A DNA stretch of 64,000 nucleotides. It comes from Hyphomicrobiales bacterium (GTDB lineage Bacteria; Pseudomonadota; Alphaproteobacteria; Rhizobiales; Rhizobiaceae). The stretch spans positions 187,197-251,196 of the forward strand of contig UCEZ01000027.1 in the NCBI GenBank assembly GCA_900471525.1. Direction: 5' to 3'. The position numbers and the translations under genes were made by a program. Positions within the stretch are counted from its first letter, which is position 1, and each line of letters opens with the position of its first letter. Of this stretch, positions 7,501 to 18,396 are shown one piece after another. The notes below the pieces were generated by a model, which made no database searches, was not told the origin of the DNA, and saw only the letters and a program-made list of their open reading frames with translations.

Positions 7501-8487
7501 TCAGTTGTGCTTGTGTGCACCGCCGGCCGCGTTACCGACAGGAAGGATGTATTCCACCTTGCCGGCCTTCTCGAAGGTCAGCGTCACCGGAATGCTGTCA
7601 CCCTCGGCGAACGGCTTTTTCACGTCCATGAACATCAGATGCAGGCCGCCGTTTTGAAGCTCGACGGTTTCTCCGGCGGGAATGGCAATGCCCTCTTCCA
7701 GCTTGCGCATCTTCATCACGTCATTCTGCATCGTCATCTCGTGCAGTTCGACGCGGCCCGCCGCCGGGCTCTCGACGGACACCAGCACATCGTCTTCGCC
7801 ACCATTGTTCTTGATGACAAAGCCGCCGCCGCCGACCTTGGCGCCGGGCAGCATTGCCTTGGCCGCACCACCGGAAATTTCCAGCGACCCGGCTTTGACT
7901 GATGCGCCGTCCATGCCGCTCATGCCAGCCATCGCCGCCATGTCGTGATGATCATGGCCGCCAGCCTCCGCAGGCGTCACGGTGACAGTCGGTGCCGGAT
8001 GTTCCAGCGAATGGGCGCTCTGGCCTTCTGCGGCGATTTCATCCCAGACGACCTTGTCCGAAGCGCCGCAGAGCTGCGTCACCGGAAAGGCAATCTGCGT
8101 CTCCTTGTCGAACCCTGAGATTTTGCCGCTGATGACGAAAGTGTCGTAGTAATCATCGGAAAGATTGCCGTTCTTCCAGCGGATTTCGAGCGGGCCGGAC
8201 GTCACCGCCTTGCCGTGGTTGTCGTAGCTCTTCTGGTATTCACCCTTGATGATCTCAAGCTCCCAGCCGGCCTTGGGCTGCGGCTTGGCAAAAACGAAGC
8301 CTTCCGGCAGCCTCACCTGCACTTCCGTGGTCGGCTTGCCATCACAACCGTGCGGGATTTGCAGCACGGCCTTGAAGCTGCTTTCGGAGGCAACCTCATC
8401 CCGTTCGAAGGAAGCATGTGCTTGAGCGGTGGCGGCTGCGCCCAGCGAAAGTGCGAGTGCGAGAATTGTGGTTCTGGTCTGTGTCAT
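7501..8487 (-). CDS. Periplasmic copper protein: YcnI domain fused to PCu(A)C domain
   Basis: A 328-residue exported protein. After a signal peptide (residues 1-23, ending AATAQA) the mature chain begins with His24-Ala-Ser-Phe, the N-terminal copper-ligand arrangement of YcnI (DUF1775) proteins. Residues about 24-165 are the YcnI domain; a His/Met-rich linker (GGHDHHDMAAMAGMSGMDG) follows; residues about 195-325 are a PCu(A)C (DUF461) domain with the ligands H249, M260, H283 and M285 in an H-x10-M-x22-H-x-M array. PCu(A)C proteins deliver Cu(I) to the CuA centre of cytochrome oxidase. The tail ends in GGAHKHN, another possible metal site. It is transcribed with the DUF2946-like gene just upstream. 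Confidence 0.85.
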   Translation of the reverse strand: MTQTRTTILALALSLGAAATAQAHASFERDEVASESSFKAVLQIPHGCDGKPTTEVQVRLPEGFVFAKPQPKAGWELEIIKGEYQKSYDNHGKAVTSGPLEIRWKNGNLSDDYYDTFVISGKISGFDKETQIAFPVTQLCGASDKVVWDEIAAEGQSAHSLEHPAPTVTVTPAEAGGHDHHDMAAMAGMSGMDGASVKAGSLEISGGAAKAMLPGAKVGGGGFVIKNNGGEDDVLVSVESPAAGRVELHEMTMQNDVMKMRKLEEGIAIPAGETVELQNGGLHLMFMDVKKPFAEGDSIPVTLTFEKAGKVEYILPVGNAAGGAHKHN

Positions 8488-8594
8488 CGATCTGTCTCCG
8501 GACCGGAGCCTGGCCAGCCATGGACAGGACGGTCAACGCCGCGTCAGGCGGCTGAATGCTCTGGATAATCTGGAAAATCGCCGAAGCGAGGGCT

Positions 8595-8990
8595 TCAAAG
8601 CAAAACTGGAGGTGCACGCGATTGCGGCAAGGTTCGCGGGTGCAAGACGAAAAGTGCCTGAAAATCCGGCTTGGCCGAGACGAGTGCCGCTGAGCGGATG
8701 ACAAGATAGCTGTCGCTCGGTGGTGACGGAAGAAGCACAGCGGCAGCCAGTCGGCAATAGTCGCAGATCGGCGCAAGTCCCTCGTGCGAGGAGCCATGTT
8801 CAGGGCCGTCGATACCGTCCAGCCCGAAGCAGATGTCGCCGATCGATCCATCCGGGAGCGCGTATTCCGCGGCCATCGCCGGCGTAATCTGCCGGGCGAA
8901 AACCGGCTGGTGGGCAAACGACAGGAACAGAAGCGCGAGCGCTGAAAACACCCGCACCGTCACCCTCATATGTCGCCCGGCTCTCGCCAT
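8595..8990 (-). CDS. DUF2946-like exported protein
   Basis: A 131-residue protein with an N-terminal hydrophobic segment (VRVFSALALLFLSFAHQPVFA) acting as signal peptide or anchor, then DGSIGDICFGLDG and a Cys-x2-Cys pair in APICDYCRLAAAVLLP, which is the pattern of DUF2946 proteins found next to copper and TonB genes. ATG at 8990 has GGAG upstream; ATG at 8969 is an alternative. It precedes the YcnI-PCu(A)C gene by 107 bases on the same strand, which points to a shared role in copper handling in the envelope. No enzymatic motif is seen. Confidence 0.7.
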   Translation of the reverse strand: MARAGRHMRVTVRVFSALALLFLSFAHQPVFARQITPAMAAEYALPDGSIGDICFGLDGIDGPEHGSSHEGLAPICDYCRLAAAVLLPSPPSDSYLVIRSAALVSAKPDFQALFVLHPRTLPQSRAPPVLL

Positions 8991-9117
8991 CTAAATCTCC
9001 GTCTCGGAGAATTGCGTTATCCTCTCGACGGGAAAAAAGCAAAGGCGGATTTGCCGCAACCAGGCTTGGGTGTAAAACAGCCACGACAAAAATCTGTTCG
9101 AGCGCGACATTTTGCGC

Positions 9118-9147
9118 TTGCCAAGCAATCGGGATCGCCGTTATCTG
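9118..9147 (+). promoter_or_regulatory. Candidate promoter of the gcvTHP operon
   Basis: TTGCCA at 9118-9123 and TATCTG at 9142-9147, 18 bases apart, would start transcription near 9154, exactly where the riboswitch fold begins. The -10 match is weak, so position relative to the riboswitch is the main support. Confidence 0.35.
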
Positions 9148-9154
9148 AACCCGA

Positions 9155-9312
9155 TCTTGTTGGGAGAATCCGGGTAACACCGGTGCCGAAGGAGCAACCG
9201 CCCCGGAAACTCTCAGGCCAAAGGACCAGCAAGGTGCCGGTAGGACTCTGGAGAGAAGCATTTCCGCTCGCCGAAGGGATAACAATCTCAGGCAAAGGGA
9301 CAGAGGGGGCTC
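9155..9312 (+). promoter_or_regulatory. Tandem glycine riboswitch
   Basis: This leader carries the conserved pieces of the gcvT RNA element twice in a row. Aptamer 1 holds GGAGAATC at 9163-9170, GCCGAAGGAGCAACC near 9186-9200 and AACTCTCAGGCCAAAGGACC near 9207-9227. Aptamer 2 starts at ACTCTGGAGAG near 9244-9254, with CGCCGAAGGGATAACAATCT and CAGGCAAAGGGACAGAGGGG following up to about 9309. Glycine binding in such tandem aptamers turns on glycine cleavage genes, which fits gcvT starting 68 bases downstream. No intrinsic terminator is obvious between the second aptamer and the start, so control may act on translation through the GGAGG at 9369-9373. Confidence 0.93.
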
Positions 9313-9379
9313 GAGGAAACGACGCAGTCAATGCGCGTGGAGATGAGCCGGCGCGTTGCGCCAGACCTGGAGGCCGGAT

Positions 9380-10519
9380 TTGGACGATCATTCCCCTTTG
9401 AAACAGACGCCGCTGCATGCGTTGCACGTGTCGCTCGGCGCCCGCATGGTGCCGTTTGCCGGCTACGACATGCCGGTGCAATATCCGGCCGGCGTCATGA
9501 AGGAGCATCTTCACACGCGCTCCGCCGCCGGATTGTTTGATGTCTCCCATATGGGCCAGATCATCCTCAAGCCGAAATCCGGACGGATCGAGGATGCAGC
9601 ACTTGCGCTTGAAACGCTGGTGCCCGTCGATGTGCTCGGGCTTGCCGAAGGTCGCCAGCGCTACGGGCTGTTCACCAATGACCAGGGCGGCATTCTCGAC
9701 GACCTGATGATCGCCAATCGCGGCGACCATCTCTTCCTCGTCGTCAACGCATCCTGCAAGGACGAGGACTTTGCTCACCTGCAAAAGCACCTCGGCGAAA
9801 CCTGCGACCTGAGCCTGCTGGATGATCGCGCGCTGATCGCGCTACAAGGTCCCCGCGCCGAATGTGTTCTGGCCGAACTCTGGGCTGATATCGCCACCAT
9901 GCGGTTCATGGACGTAGCAGAGGCCGACCTGCACGATGTGCTCTGTATCATTTCCCGCTCCGGCTATACCGGCGAGGATGGTTTTGAAATCTCTATTCCC
10001 GCCGCCTCTGCCGAGGATGTGACACGTCGGATTCTCGAACATCCCGATGTCATGCCGATCGGCCTTGGCGCGCGCGATTCGCTGCGTCTCGAAGCCGGGC
10101 TGTGTCTCTACGGAAACGACATCTATACGGAAACGACGCCGGTGGAAGCCGCGCTCGAATGGGCGATGCAGAAAGCCCGCCGGACAGGTGGTGCACGCGC
10201 AGGCGGCTTCCCCGGAGCGGACACCATTCTTCGTCAATTTGCCGATGGCGCCGATCGTCGCCGCATAGGTTTGAAGCCGGAAGGCAAGGCGCCGGTGCGC
10301 GGCGGAGCACCGCTCTTTGCCGATGCCGAAGGCAAGACCCCTGTCGGCTCAGTCACGTCAGGCGGTTTCGGACCAAGCGCCGACCATCCCGTTGCCATGG
10401 GGTACGTCGATATTGCCCATATTCCAAACGGCACCCAACTTTTCGCGGAAGTACGCGGCAAATACCTGCCCGTCACCCTCGCCGCCCTACCCTTCGTTAC
10501 CCCCACCTACAAACGCTGA
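9380..10519 (+). CDS. gcvT: Glycine cleavage system aminomethyltransferase (T protein)
   Basis: A 379-residue T protein that transfers the methylene carbon from the lipoyl-bound aminomethyl group of GcvH to tetrahydrofolate and releases ammonia. TTG at 9380 is chosen because GGAGG lies six bases upstream (9369-9373) and the resulting N terminus (DDHSPLKQTPLHALH) matches the family; the upstream in-frame TTG has no such site. Recognisable blocks are GARMVPFAGYDMPVQYP, LFDVSHMGQ, YGLFTNDQGGILDDLMI, SRSGYTGEDGFEI and LGARDSLRLEAGLCLYGND. The gene leads gcvTHP and is under the glycine riboswitch. A rare start codon combined with riboswitch control may keep basal expression low. Confidence 0.95.
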   Translation: MDDHSPLKQTPLHALHVSLGARMVPFAGYDMPVQYPAGVMKEHLHTRSAAGLFDVSHMGQIILKPKSGRIEDAALALETLVPVDVLGLAEGRQRYGLFTNDQGGILDDLMIANRGDHLFLVVNASCKDEDFAHLQKHLGETCDLSLLDDRALIALQGPRAECVLAELWADIATMRFMDVAEADLHDVLCIISRSGYTGEDGFEISIPAASAEDVTRRILEHPDVMPIGLGARDSLRLEAGLCLYGNDIYTETTPVEAALEWAMQKARRTGGARAGGFPGADTILRQFADGADRRRIGLKPEGKAPVRGGAPLFADAEGKTPVGSVTSGGFGPSADHPVAMGYVDIAHIPNGTQLFAEVRGKYLPVTLAALPFVTPTYKR

Positions 10520-10534
10520 GCTGGAGCAAACCCG

Positions 10535-10896
10535 ATGCTGAAATTTACCGACGAACATGAATGGCTGAAAATCGAGGGTGATGTCGCAACGGTCGGCATC
10601 ACCGCCCATGCGGCAGAACAGCTTGGCGATCTCGTCTTCGTGGAACTGCCGGAAGCCGGCACGGTGCTCGACAAGGGCGCAACCGCGGCCACCGTGGAAT
10701 CCGTCAAGGCGGCATCCGACGTCTATTGTCCGCTGGATGGCGAAATCGTCGAAAGCAACCAGGCGATCGTCGAGGATCCGGCTTTGGTCAACAGTGATCC
10801 GCAAGGCGCAGGCTGGTTCTTCAAGCTGAAGCTTTCCGATCCGTCGGCCGTCAATGCACTGCTTGACGAAGCCGCCTACAAGGAGCTGATCGCCTG

Positions 10897-10897
<1 letters not shown>
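10535..10897 (+). CDS. gcvH: Glycine cleavage system H protein (lipoyl carrier)
   Basis: A 120-residue lipoyl-domain protein that shuttles the aminomethyl group between P and T proteins. Lys58 in [14 protein letters not shown] is the lipoylation site. The chain begins [21 protein letters not shown], which is typical, and [13 protein letters not shown] precedes the lipoyl hairpin. A GGAG stands upstream of the ATG. It starts 15 bases after gcvT and its stop shares one base with the ATG of gcvP, so translation of H and P is likely coupled. Confidence 0.97.
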
Positions 10898-13761
<2,864 letters not shown>

Positions 13762-13771
13762 CCGAAAATCG

Positions 13772-13799
13772 AAAGGGGCGCCCAATGCGCCCCTTTTTT
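13772..13799 (+). terminator. Intrinsic terminator of gcvTHP
   Basis: AAAGGGGCGC at 13772-13781 pairs perfectly over ten bases with 13787-13796 around the loop CCAAT, and the T run extends to 13799. It lies 11 bases after the gcvP stop. Confidence 0.93.
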
Positions 13800-13818
13800 G
13801 TACGCCGATCGAAATGAA

Positions 13819-14244
13819 CTATAGCGGCCGCTGGGCAAGCGGCTGGACCACGACATCGACCCAGAAACGCGTGAACCCCTCCGCAAACGTCCTGTAGCCG
13901 CTGACCGAGGATGGTTTCAGCGTATAGGCGTTGGCCCCGCAGGCGTAGGATGTATAAACGTCCGTCGGGTTCATCGACGAGGTCAACATGATCACTGGAA
14001 GAACCGCCGTCTTCTCGTCCATCCGGATGCGTTTCAGCAATTCCATGCCGTTTGTTCCGGGCATGTTGATATCCAGAAGGACATAATCGAACAACTCTCC
14101 CAGCAGTCGACGGGCTGCGACATCGGCGTCCGTGACATGGGTGATTTCCACATTTCCGCCGAGATCGGAAAAGGCGCGTATGACAAAGTTTGCGTCAATC
14201 AGGTCGTCATCGACGACAAGCAATTTTTTGACCCGAGTTCCCAA
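13819..14244 (-). CDS. Single-domain response regulator (Rcp1-like)
   Basis: A 141-residue stand-alone receiver domain without output domain. The acidic pocket is VVDDD (about residues 10-14), the phospho-acceptor is Asp58 in VLLDINMPGTNGMELL, the conserved Thr/Ser is in VIMLTSS and the Lys in YTLKPSS. The Cys-Gly-Ala-Asn-Ala-Tyr segment and the C-terminal FTRFWVDVVV helix resemble Rcp1-type regulators that pair with phytochrome or PAS kinases. The start is uncertain; TTG at 14244 keeps the normal domain length and has GGAAAG about ten bases upstream. It starts eight bases past the kinase stop, so the two form a two-component pair that must signal through protein contacts or a phosphorelay. 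Confidence 0.8.
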   Translation of the reverse strand: MGTRVKKLLVVDDDLIDANFVIRAFSDLGGNVEITHVTDADVAARRLLGELFDYVLLDINMPGTNGMELLKRIRMDEKTAVLPVIMLTSSMNPTDVYTSYACGANAYTLKPSSVSGYRTFAEGFTRFWVDVVVQPLAQRPL

Positions 14245-14251
14245 GTGCGTC

Positions 14252-16132
14252 TTACTTTCCGCCAGATTGCCTCGTTTCCGGAAGAACCAGCACGAAACGT
14301 GCACCCTCCGTGAATGTCGTGTCAAGCTCGAGAGACCCATTGTGGCTCTCGGCTATCCGTTTTGCCAATGCCAGTCCGATACCTGTGCCCTGATAGACCG
14401 ATTCATCCCTGTGCAGACGCTGGAATACATCGAAGATCTTCTTCGAAAACCGTGGGTCGATACCGATGCCATTGTCTTGAAAATAAATCCTGACCAGGTC
14501 ATCGTCCTTCTCGCCATAGACCCTGATGACCGGCTTTACATCGTCCTTGCGGTACTTGATGGCGTTGCCGATCAGGTTTTGGCAAAGACGCTTGAGCAGT
14601 TCGGGATCACCTTTCACCTGTGGCAGCGATGAGAATTCGAAACTGGCATCGGCTTCGCGAATGAAACTGTCGAGATTGAGGATCGCGTCGGAAATCACGT
14701 CCCCTATCGACACGGTCTGCCAACTGCCGATCTGGTCGGCGATCTGGGCATAATCCAGAAGACTGTCGATCAACTGGTCCATCCGCCGGGCGCTCTGACG
14801 CAGATGTTGGGTATAGACCGGAAGTTCTTCCAGGTTGCCGTTGGCCACATCCTCGCCGATCATGTCGGAAAACATCGACATGTGGCGCAGCGGCGCCTTC
14901 AGGTCGTGGGAGACAGTGCCGGTGAACTGATGGAGCGCCTCGTTCTTTCGCTGCAGTTCGGCGCTTTGCTGCGCAATCCGCGCCTGCTGTCGTTTCAATT
15001 CGGTGATGTCGCGCCCGACTGTGATGTATTCGGCAAGCTTTTCGCCATCGAAAACCGCCATGTTCGACCAGAATATCCAGAATTCACTGCCATCTGCCAA
15101 TTGCTGGCATTGTTCGCGCGAGACGATCGGCTCTTCGGGTGAGAGGTTTTCCAGGACACGGACCAGCCGCTCGCGATCTTTTTCCGGCACGAAGTCGAGA
15201 AACGGTTTTCCGGTCAGTTCGCTGGCGCTCAAGCCGCGGAACTGCGCGTATCGCTCGTTGACGAAGGTATAGTTCAAGTCCCTGGAAATACGGCAGATGA
15301 AATCCGGAATGTTCTGGACCAGCGTATAATATTCCAGACGCTGGCGGTCGAGGGCCAGTTCAGCCTCCTTCAATGCCGTCACATCAATGCGGAGCACGAC
15401 TGTGTTGCCATCTTCGGCCTTCAGGTTCTCGACCTGCAGCCAACGCCCGCCGGCATAGGGGAAAACCTGCGCCTTGCCGCTCGGATGGCGAAAGTCCTCA
15501 ATCCGGCTTTCAATCCATGCCGTAGCATCAGGCGAGCCGACCGGCACGAACGGATAGTTTCCGGCCTCATACACGGCGACAAGGATATCCTTCGCCGTCA
15601 TGCCGACATGGAGCCCCTGACCGGCCGCACCGAGGATGCGGCGATAGGCTTCATTGAAGACCACGATCTTTTCGTCCCTGTCGAAGATCGCAAATCCTTC
15701 AGGGATCGCCTGCAGCGCTCCATTGAGCATGTCGGCGGTTTTCTTTCGCTCCCTGTCGAGCTCAAGAATATCCGAGATGTCATGAACGACCCCGATAAAG
15801 CCTTGTGATTTGCCGTCCTCACCATTCACTTCGGTCAGCCGCAAGCGCGCGGAAAACACCGAACCATCCTTGCGTCGATATCGATAGATGCCTTCCGAAG
15901 CATTTTCGGTCGGAGATTTACTGAGATCGCTGTTGAGGCACGCCTCATAGTCTTCGTCGGTCGCGTAAAGAATGCGCGCCGGCAGATCGACGATCTCGTC
16001 AAGCGCGTAACCGAATTGCCTGGTGTTGGCTGGATTGGCGGACCGGATGATGCGGCTTGCATCAACGACGACAACGGGGTCGGGGAAACTGTCGTACAGA
16101 GCCTGGATGAAATGTTTCTGCGCAATCGGCAT
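14252..16132 (-). CDS. PAS-domain sensor histidine kinase
   Basis: A 626-residue cytosolic kinase with no membrane segment. It carries three PAS regions: residues about 5-130 (ending VVHDISDI), about 135-255 (PAS with ALQAIPEGFAIFDRDEKIV) and about 265-385 (YTLVQNIPDFICRISRDLNYTFVNERYAQFRG, ending TVGRDITELK). A short coiled coil leads to HisKA with the phospho-acceptor His409 in GTVSHDLKAPLRHMSMFSD. The ATP-binding domain has N boxes in LIGNAIKYRK and GIGIDPRFSKKIFDVFQRLH and a GTGIGLALAKRI lid. This architecture matches bacteriophytochrome-like kinases without the chromophore domain. It is paired with the downstream receiver-only regulator. The signal it senses is unknown. Confidence 0.9.
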   Translation of the reverse strand: MPIAQKHFIQALYDSFPDPVVVVDASRIIRSANPANTRQFGYALDEIVDLPARILYATDEDYEACLNSDLSKSPTENASEGIYRYRRKDGSVFSARLRLTEVNGEDGKSQGFIGVVHDISDILELDRERKKTADMLNGALQAIPEGFAIFDRDEKIVVFNEAYRRILGAAGQGLHVGMTAKDILVAVYEAGNYPFVPVGSPDATAWIESRIEDFRHPSGKAQVFPYAGGRWLQVENLKAEDGNTVVLRIDVTALKEAELALDRQRLEYYTLVQNIPDFICRISRDLNYTFVNERYAQFRGLSASELTGKPFLDFVPEKDRERLVRVLENLSPEEPIVSREQCQQLADGSEFWIFWSNMAVFDGEKLAEYITVGRDITELKRQQARIAQQSAELQRKNEALHQFTGTVSHDLKAPLRHMSMFSDMIGEDVANGNLEELPVYTQHLRQSARRMDQLIDSLLDYAQIADQIGSWQTVSIGDVISDAILNLDSFIREADASFEFSSLPQVKGDPELLKRLCQNLIGNAIKYRKDDVKPVIRVYGEKDDDLVRIYFQDNGIGIDPRFSKKIFDVFQRLHRDESVYQGTGIGLALAKRIAESHNGSLELDTTFTEGARFVLVLPETRQSGGK

Positions 16133-16256
16133 CGCGTTACTCGATCCATGCCTTCGCCACGATTATCGGCAGAGCATAAAAACAGAAAAAGAGACGGGCG
16201 CAAACCAGTCTCTTTCCAAATCTGTGCTCTATGATAACGCCGTCGCGGCGAAACAT

Positions 16257-16649
16257 TTAGCCGGCTCGAACGACGGCATCGCCCTTTGCTGCCAGCGCAG
16301 CAAGATCGGCGGGCTTCAACTCGACCGACTCGCCGCAGCCGCAAGCCGAGGTCTGGTTCGGGTTATTGAAGGTAAAGCCCGAGCGCAACGTCGTGATTTC
16401 GAAGTCCATACGGGTTCCGAGCAGATACAACACGGCTTCGGGCGCGACCCAAACCTTGGCGCCCTGATGCTCGACCAGATCATCCTTCGGGTTCGGCGCG
16501 GTCACGAGATCGATGGCATATTCCATGCCGGCGCATCCGCCCTTCTTGATCCCGACGCGAATGCCCTCGGCTTCGCCGCCGGCATTCTCGACGATCGCCT
16601 TGACGCGGCCCGCCGCCGCATCGCTCAAACTCATGACTGCAAAGCCCAT
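16257..16649 (-). CDS. sufA: A-type Fe-S carrier SufA/IscA
   Basis: A 130-residue HesB/IscA-family protein that carries assembled Fe-S clusters to apoproteins. The three conserved cysteines are visible in KKGGCAGMEY and in TSACGCGESVEL. ATG at 16649 has AAGGAG nine bases upstream; ATG five codons later is a possible alternative. It is the last gene of the minus-strand suf operon, 100 bases after sufT. A final GDAVVRAG extension beyond the Cys pair makes it slightly longer than E. coli IscA. Confidence 0.92.
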   Translation of the reverse strand: MGFAVMSLSDAAAGRVKAIVENAGGEAEGIRVGIKKGGCAGMEYAIDLVTAPNPKDDLVEHQGAKVWVAPEAVLYLLGTRMDFEITTLRSGFTFNNPNQTSACGCGESVELKPADLAALAAKGDAVVRAG

Positions 16650-16749
16650 CGGCCATTTCTCCTTATGCGATCAGGTTCAAGGCCTGATGCTTTCCGAGTC
16701 TTGAATGTAATGTGCAGCGGTTAAGGGATCAATACACCCGCCGCCTCAC

Positions 16750-17130
16750 TCAGTACCAGCCGACGGCGACCTGCGCCTCTTCCGACATGCGGTCCGGAGT
16801 CCATGGCGGGTCGAAGGTCATCGATACCTCGACGCCGGACACGCCCTCAACAGCACCGACGGCGTTTTCGACCCAGCCCGGCATCTCACCGGCCACCGGG
16901 CAACCGGGCGCCGTCAGCGTCATGGCGATCTTGACCATGCGGTCGTCTTCGATATCGATCTTGTAGATCAGCCCGAGCTCGAAAATGTCGGCCGGGATTT
17001 CCGGGTCGTAGACCGTCTTCAGCGCGGAAATAACGTCGTCGCTGAGACGAGCCAATTCGTCCGCCGGAATGGCGGAATGAACAAGCCCTTCGCGGACATC
17101 GATCTTGTCTTCGGTCGTATCAAGGCTCAT
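16750..17130 (-). CDS. sufT: SufT (DUF59/MIP18-like) Fe-S maturation factor
   Basis: A 126-residue DUF59 protein. ATG at 17130 gives the normal length and follows AAGGAA. Family marks are VYDPEIPADIFELGLIYKIDI, the single conserved Cys in LTAPGCPVAGEMPG and the end block VSMTFDPPWTPDRMSEEA. SufT proteins help maturation of Fe-S enzymes under high demand. Eleven bases separate it from the sufS stop, so it is translated from the same message. Confidence 0.93.
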   Translation of the reverse strand: MSLDTTEDKIDVREGLVHSAIPADELARLSDDVISALKTVYDPEIPADIFELGLIYKIDIEDDRMVKIAMTLTAPGCPVAGEMPGWVENAVGAVEGVSGVEVSMTFDPPWTPDRMSEEAQVAVGWY

Positions 17131-17141
17131 CGGACTATTCC

Positions 17142-18383
17142 TTACGCAAAGAACTTGCGAGCGTGGTCGAGCGCATCTACCAGCACGTCCACTTCGGCCC
17201 GCGTATTGTAGAGGCCAAAGGATGCACGGCATGTGGAGGTCACGCCGAAGCGTTTCAAGAGCGGCTGGGCGCAATGCGTCCCGGCCCTGACTGCCACCCC
17301 AGCCCGGTCGATCACCATCGACACGTCATGGGAATGGATTCCTTCGAGTTCGAACGAAAAGATACCACCCTTTCCGGGTGCCGTCCCGAAGATGCGCAGC
17401 GAATTGACCGACGAGAGACGCTCATGCGCGTAGGCCGCCAGATCGGCCTCGTGGGCCGCAATGGATGCCCTTCCGAGTTTTTCCATGTAGTCGAGCGCGT
17501 AGCCGAGGCCGATCGCCTGCACGATCGGCGGCGTTCCCGCTTCGAAACGGTGCGGCGGGTCGTTGTAAGTGATGTTGTCTTCGGTCACTTCGACGATCAT
17601 CTCGCCGCCGCCCATGAACGGACGCATTTCCTTGAGCCGGTCTGTCTTGCCGTAGAGTACGCCAATACCGGAGGGGCCATAGAGCTTGTGGCCGGTCATA
17701 ACGTACCAGTCGCAATCGATATCCTGGACATCGACCGGCATGTGCACGGCGGCCTGACTGCCGTCGATCAGCACCGGAATACCGCGCTCGTGGGCGATTC
17801 GGCAAATTTCCTTGACCGGAACCACCGTTCCCAGCGCGTTCGACATATGGGTGATTGCCACCAGCTTCGTCTTGTCGGTCAGGCATTTGAGAAAGTCGTC
17901 GATGTGAAACACACCCTGATCATCGACCGGTACCCAGACGAGCTTGGCGCCCTGCCGTTCGCGGATGAAATGCCACGGCACGATGTTGGAGTGGTGCTCC
18001 ATGATCGAGACGACGATCTCGTCGCCCTCACCGATCTTCGGCATGCCGTAACCGTAGGCGACCGTGTTGATCGCCTCCGTCGAGGACTTGGTGAAGACGA
18101 TGTTGTCGACCGACGGCGCATTCAGGAAGCGGCGCACCTTTTCGCGTGCGCCCTCATAGGCGTCTGTCGCGGCATTGGACAGGAAATGCAGGCCGCGATG
18201 GACGTTGGCGTATTCGTTGGCATAGGCATGGGCTACGGCGTCAATGACCACCTGCGGCTTCTGCGCCGAGGCACCGTTGTCGAGATAGACAAGCGGCTTG
18301 CCATAGACGGTCCGCGACAGGATCGGAAAATCCCGGCGGATCGCTTCGACGTCATAAGCAGGCACCGGCACCGTGTGTTCCAT
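17142..18383 (-). CDS. sufS: Cysteine desulfurase SufS
   Basis: A 413-residue PLP enzyme of the group II desulfurases that supplies sulfane sulfur to SufB. ATG at 18383 gives the standard length; upstream extension would overlap sufD heavily. Lys233 in MTGHKLYGPSGIGVLYG binds PLP, and Cys371 in RAGTHCAQPLLKRFG carries the persulfide. Other blocks are YLDNGASAQKPQ and HRGLHFLSNAATDAYE. No SufE or SufU partner is visible in the window, so the sulfur acceptor is either encoded elsewhere or is SufBCD directly. The gene begins 13 bases after sufD. Confidence 0.96.
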   Translation of the reverse strand: MEHTVPVPAYDVEAIRRDFPILSRTVYGKPLVYLDNGASAQKPQVVIDAVAHAYANEYANVHRGLHFLSNAATDAYEGAREKVRRFLNAPSVDNIVFTKSSTEAINTVAYGYGMPKIGEGDEIVVSIMEHHSNIVPWHFIRERQGAKLVWVPVDDQGVFHIDDFLKCLTDKTKLVAITHMSNALGTVVPVKEICRIAHERGIPVLIDGSQAAVHMPVDVQDIDCDWYVMTGHKLYGPSGIGVLYGKTDRLKEMRPFMGGGEMIVEVTEDNITYNDPPHRFEAGTPPIVQAIGLGYALDYMEKLGRASIAAHEADLAAYAHERLSSVNSLRIFGTAPGKGGIFSFELEGIHSHDVSMVIDRAGVAVRAGTHCAQPLLKRFGVTSTCRASFGLYNTRAEVDVLVDALDHARKFFA

Positions 18384-18396
18384 GTCAAATATCCAA

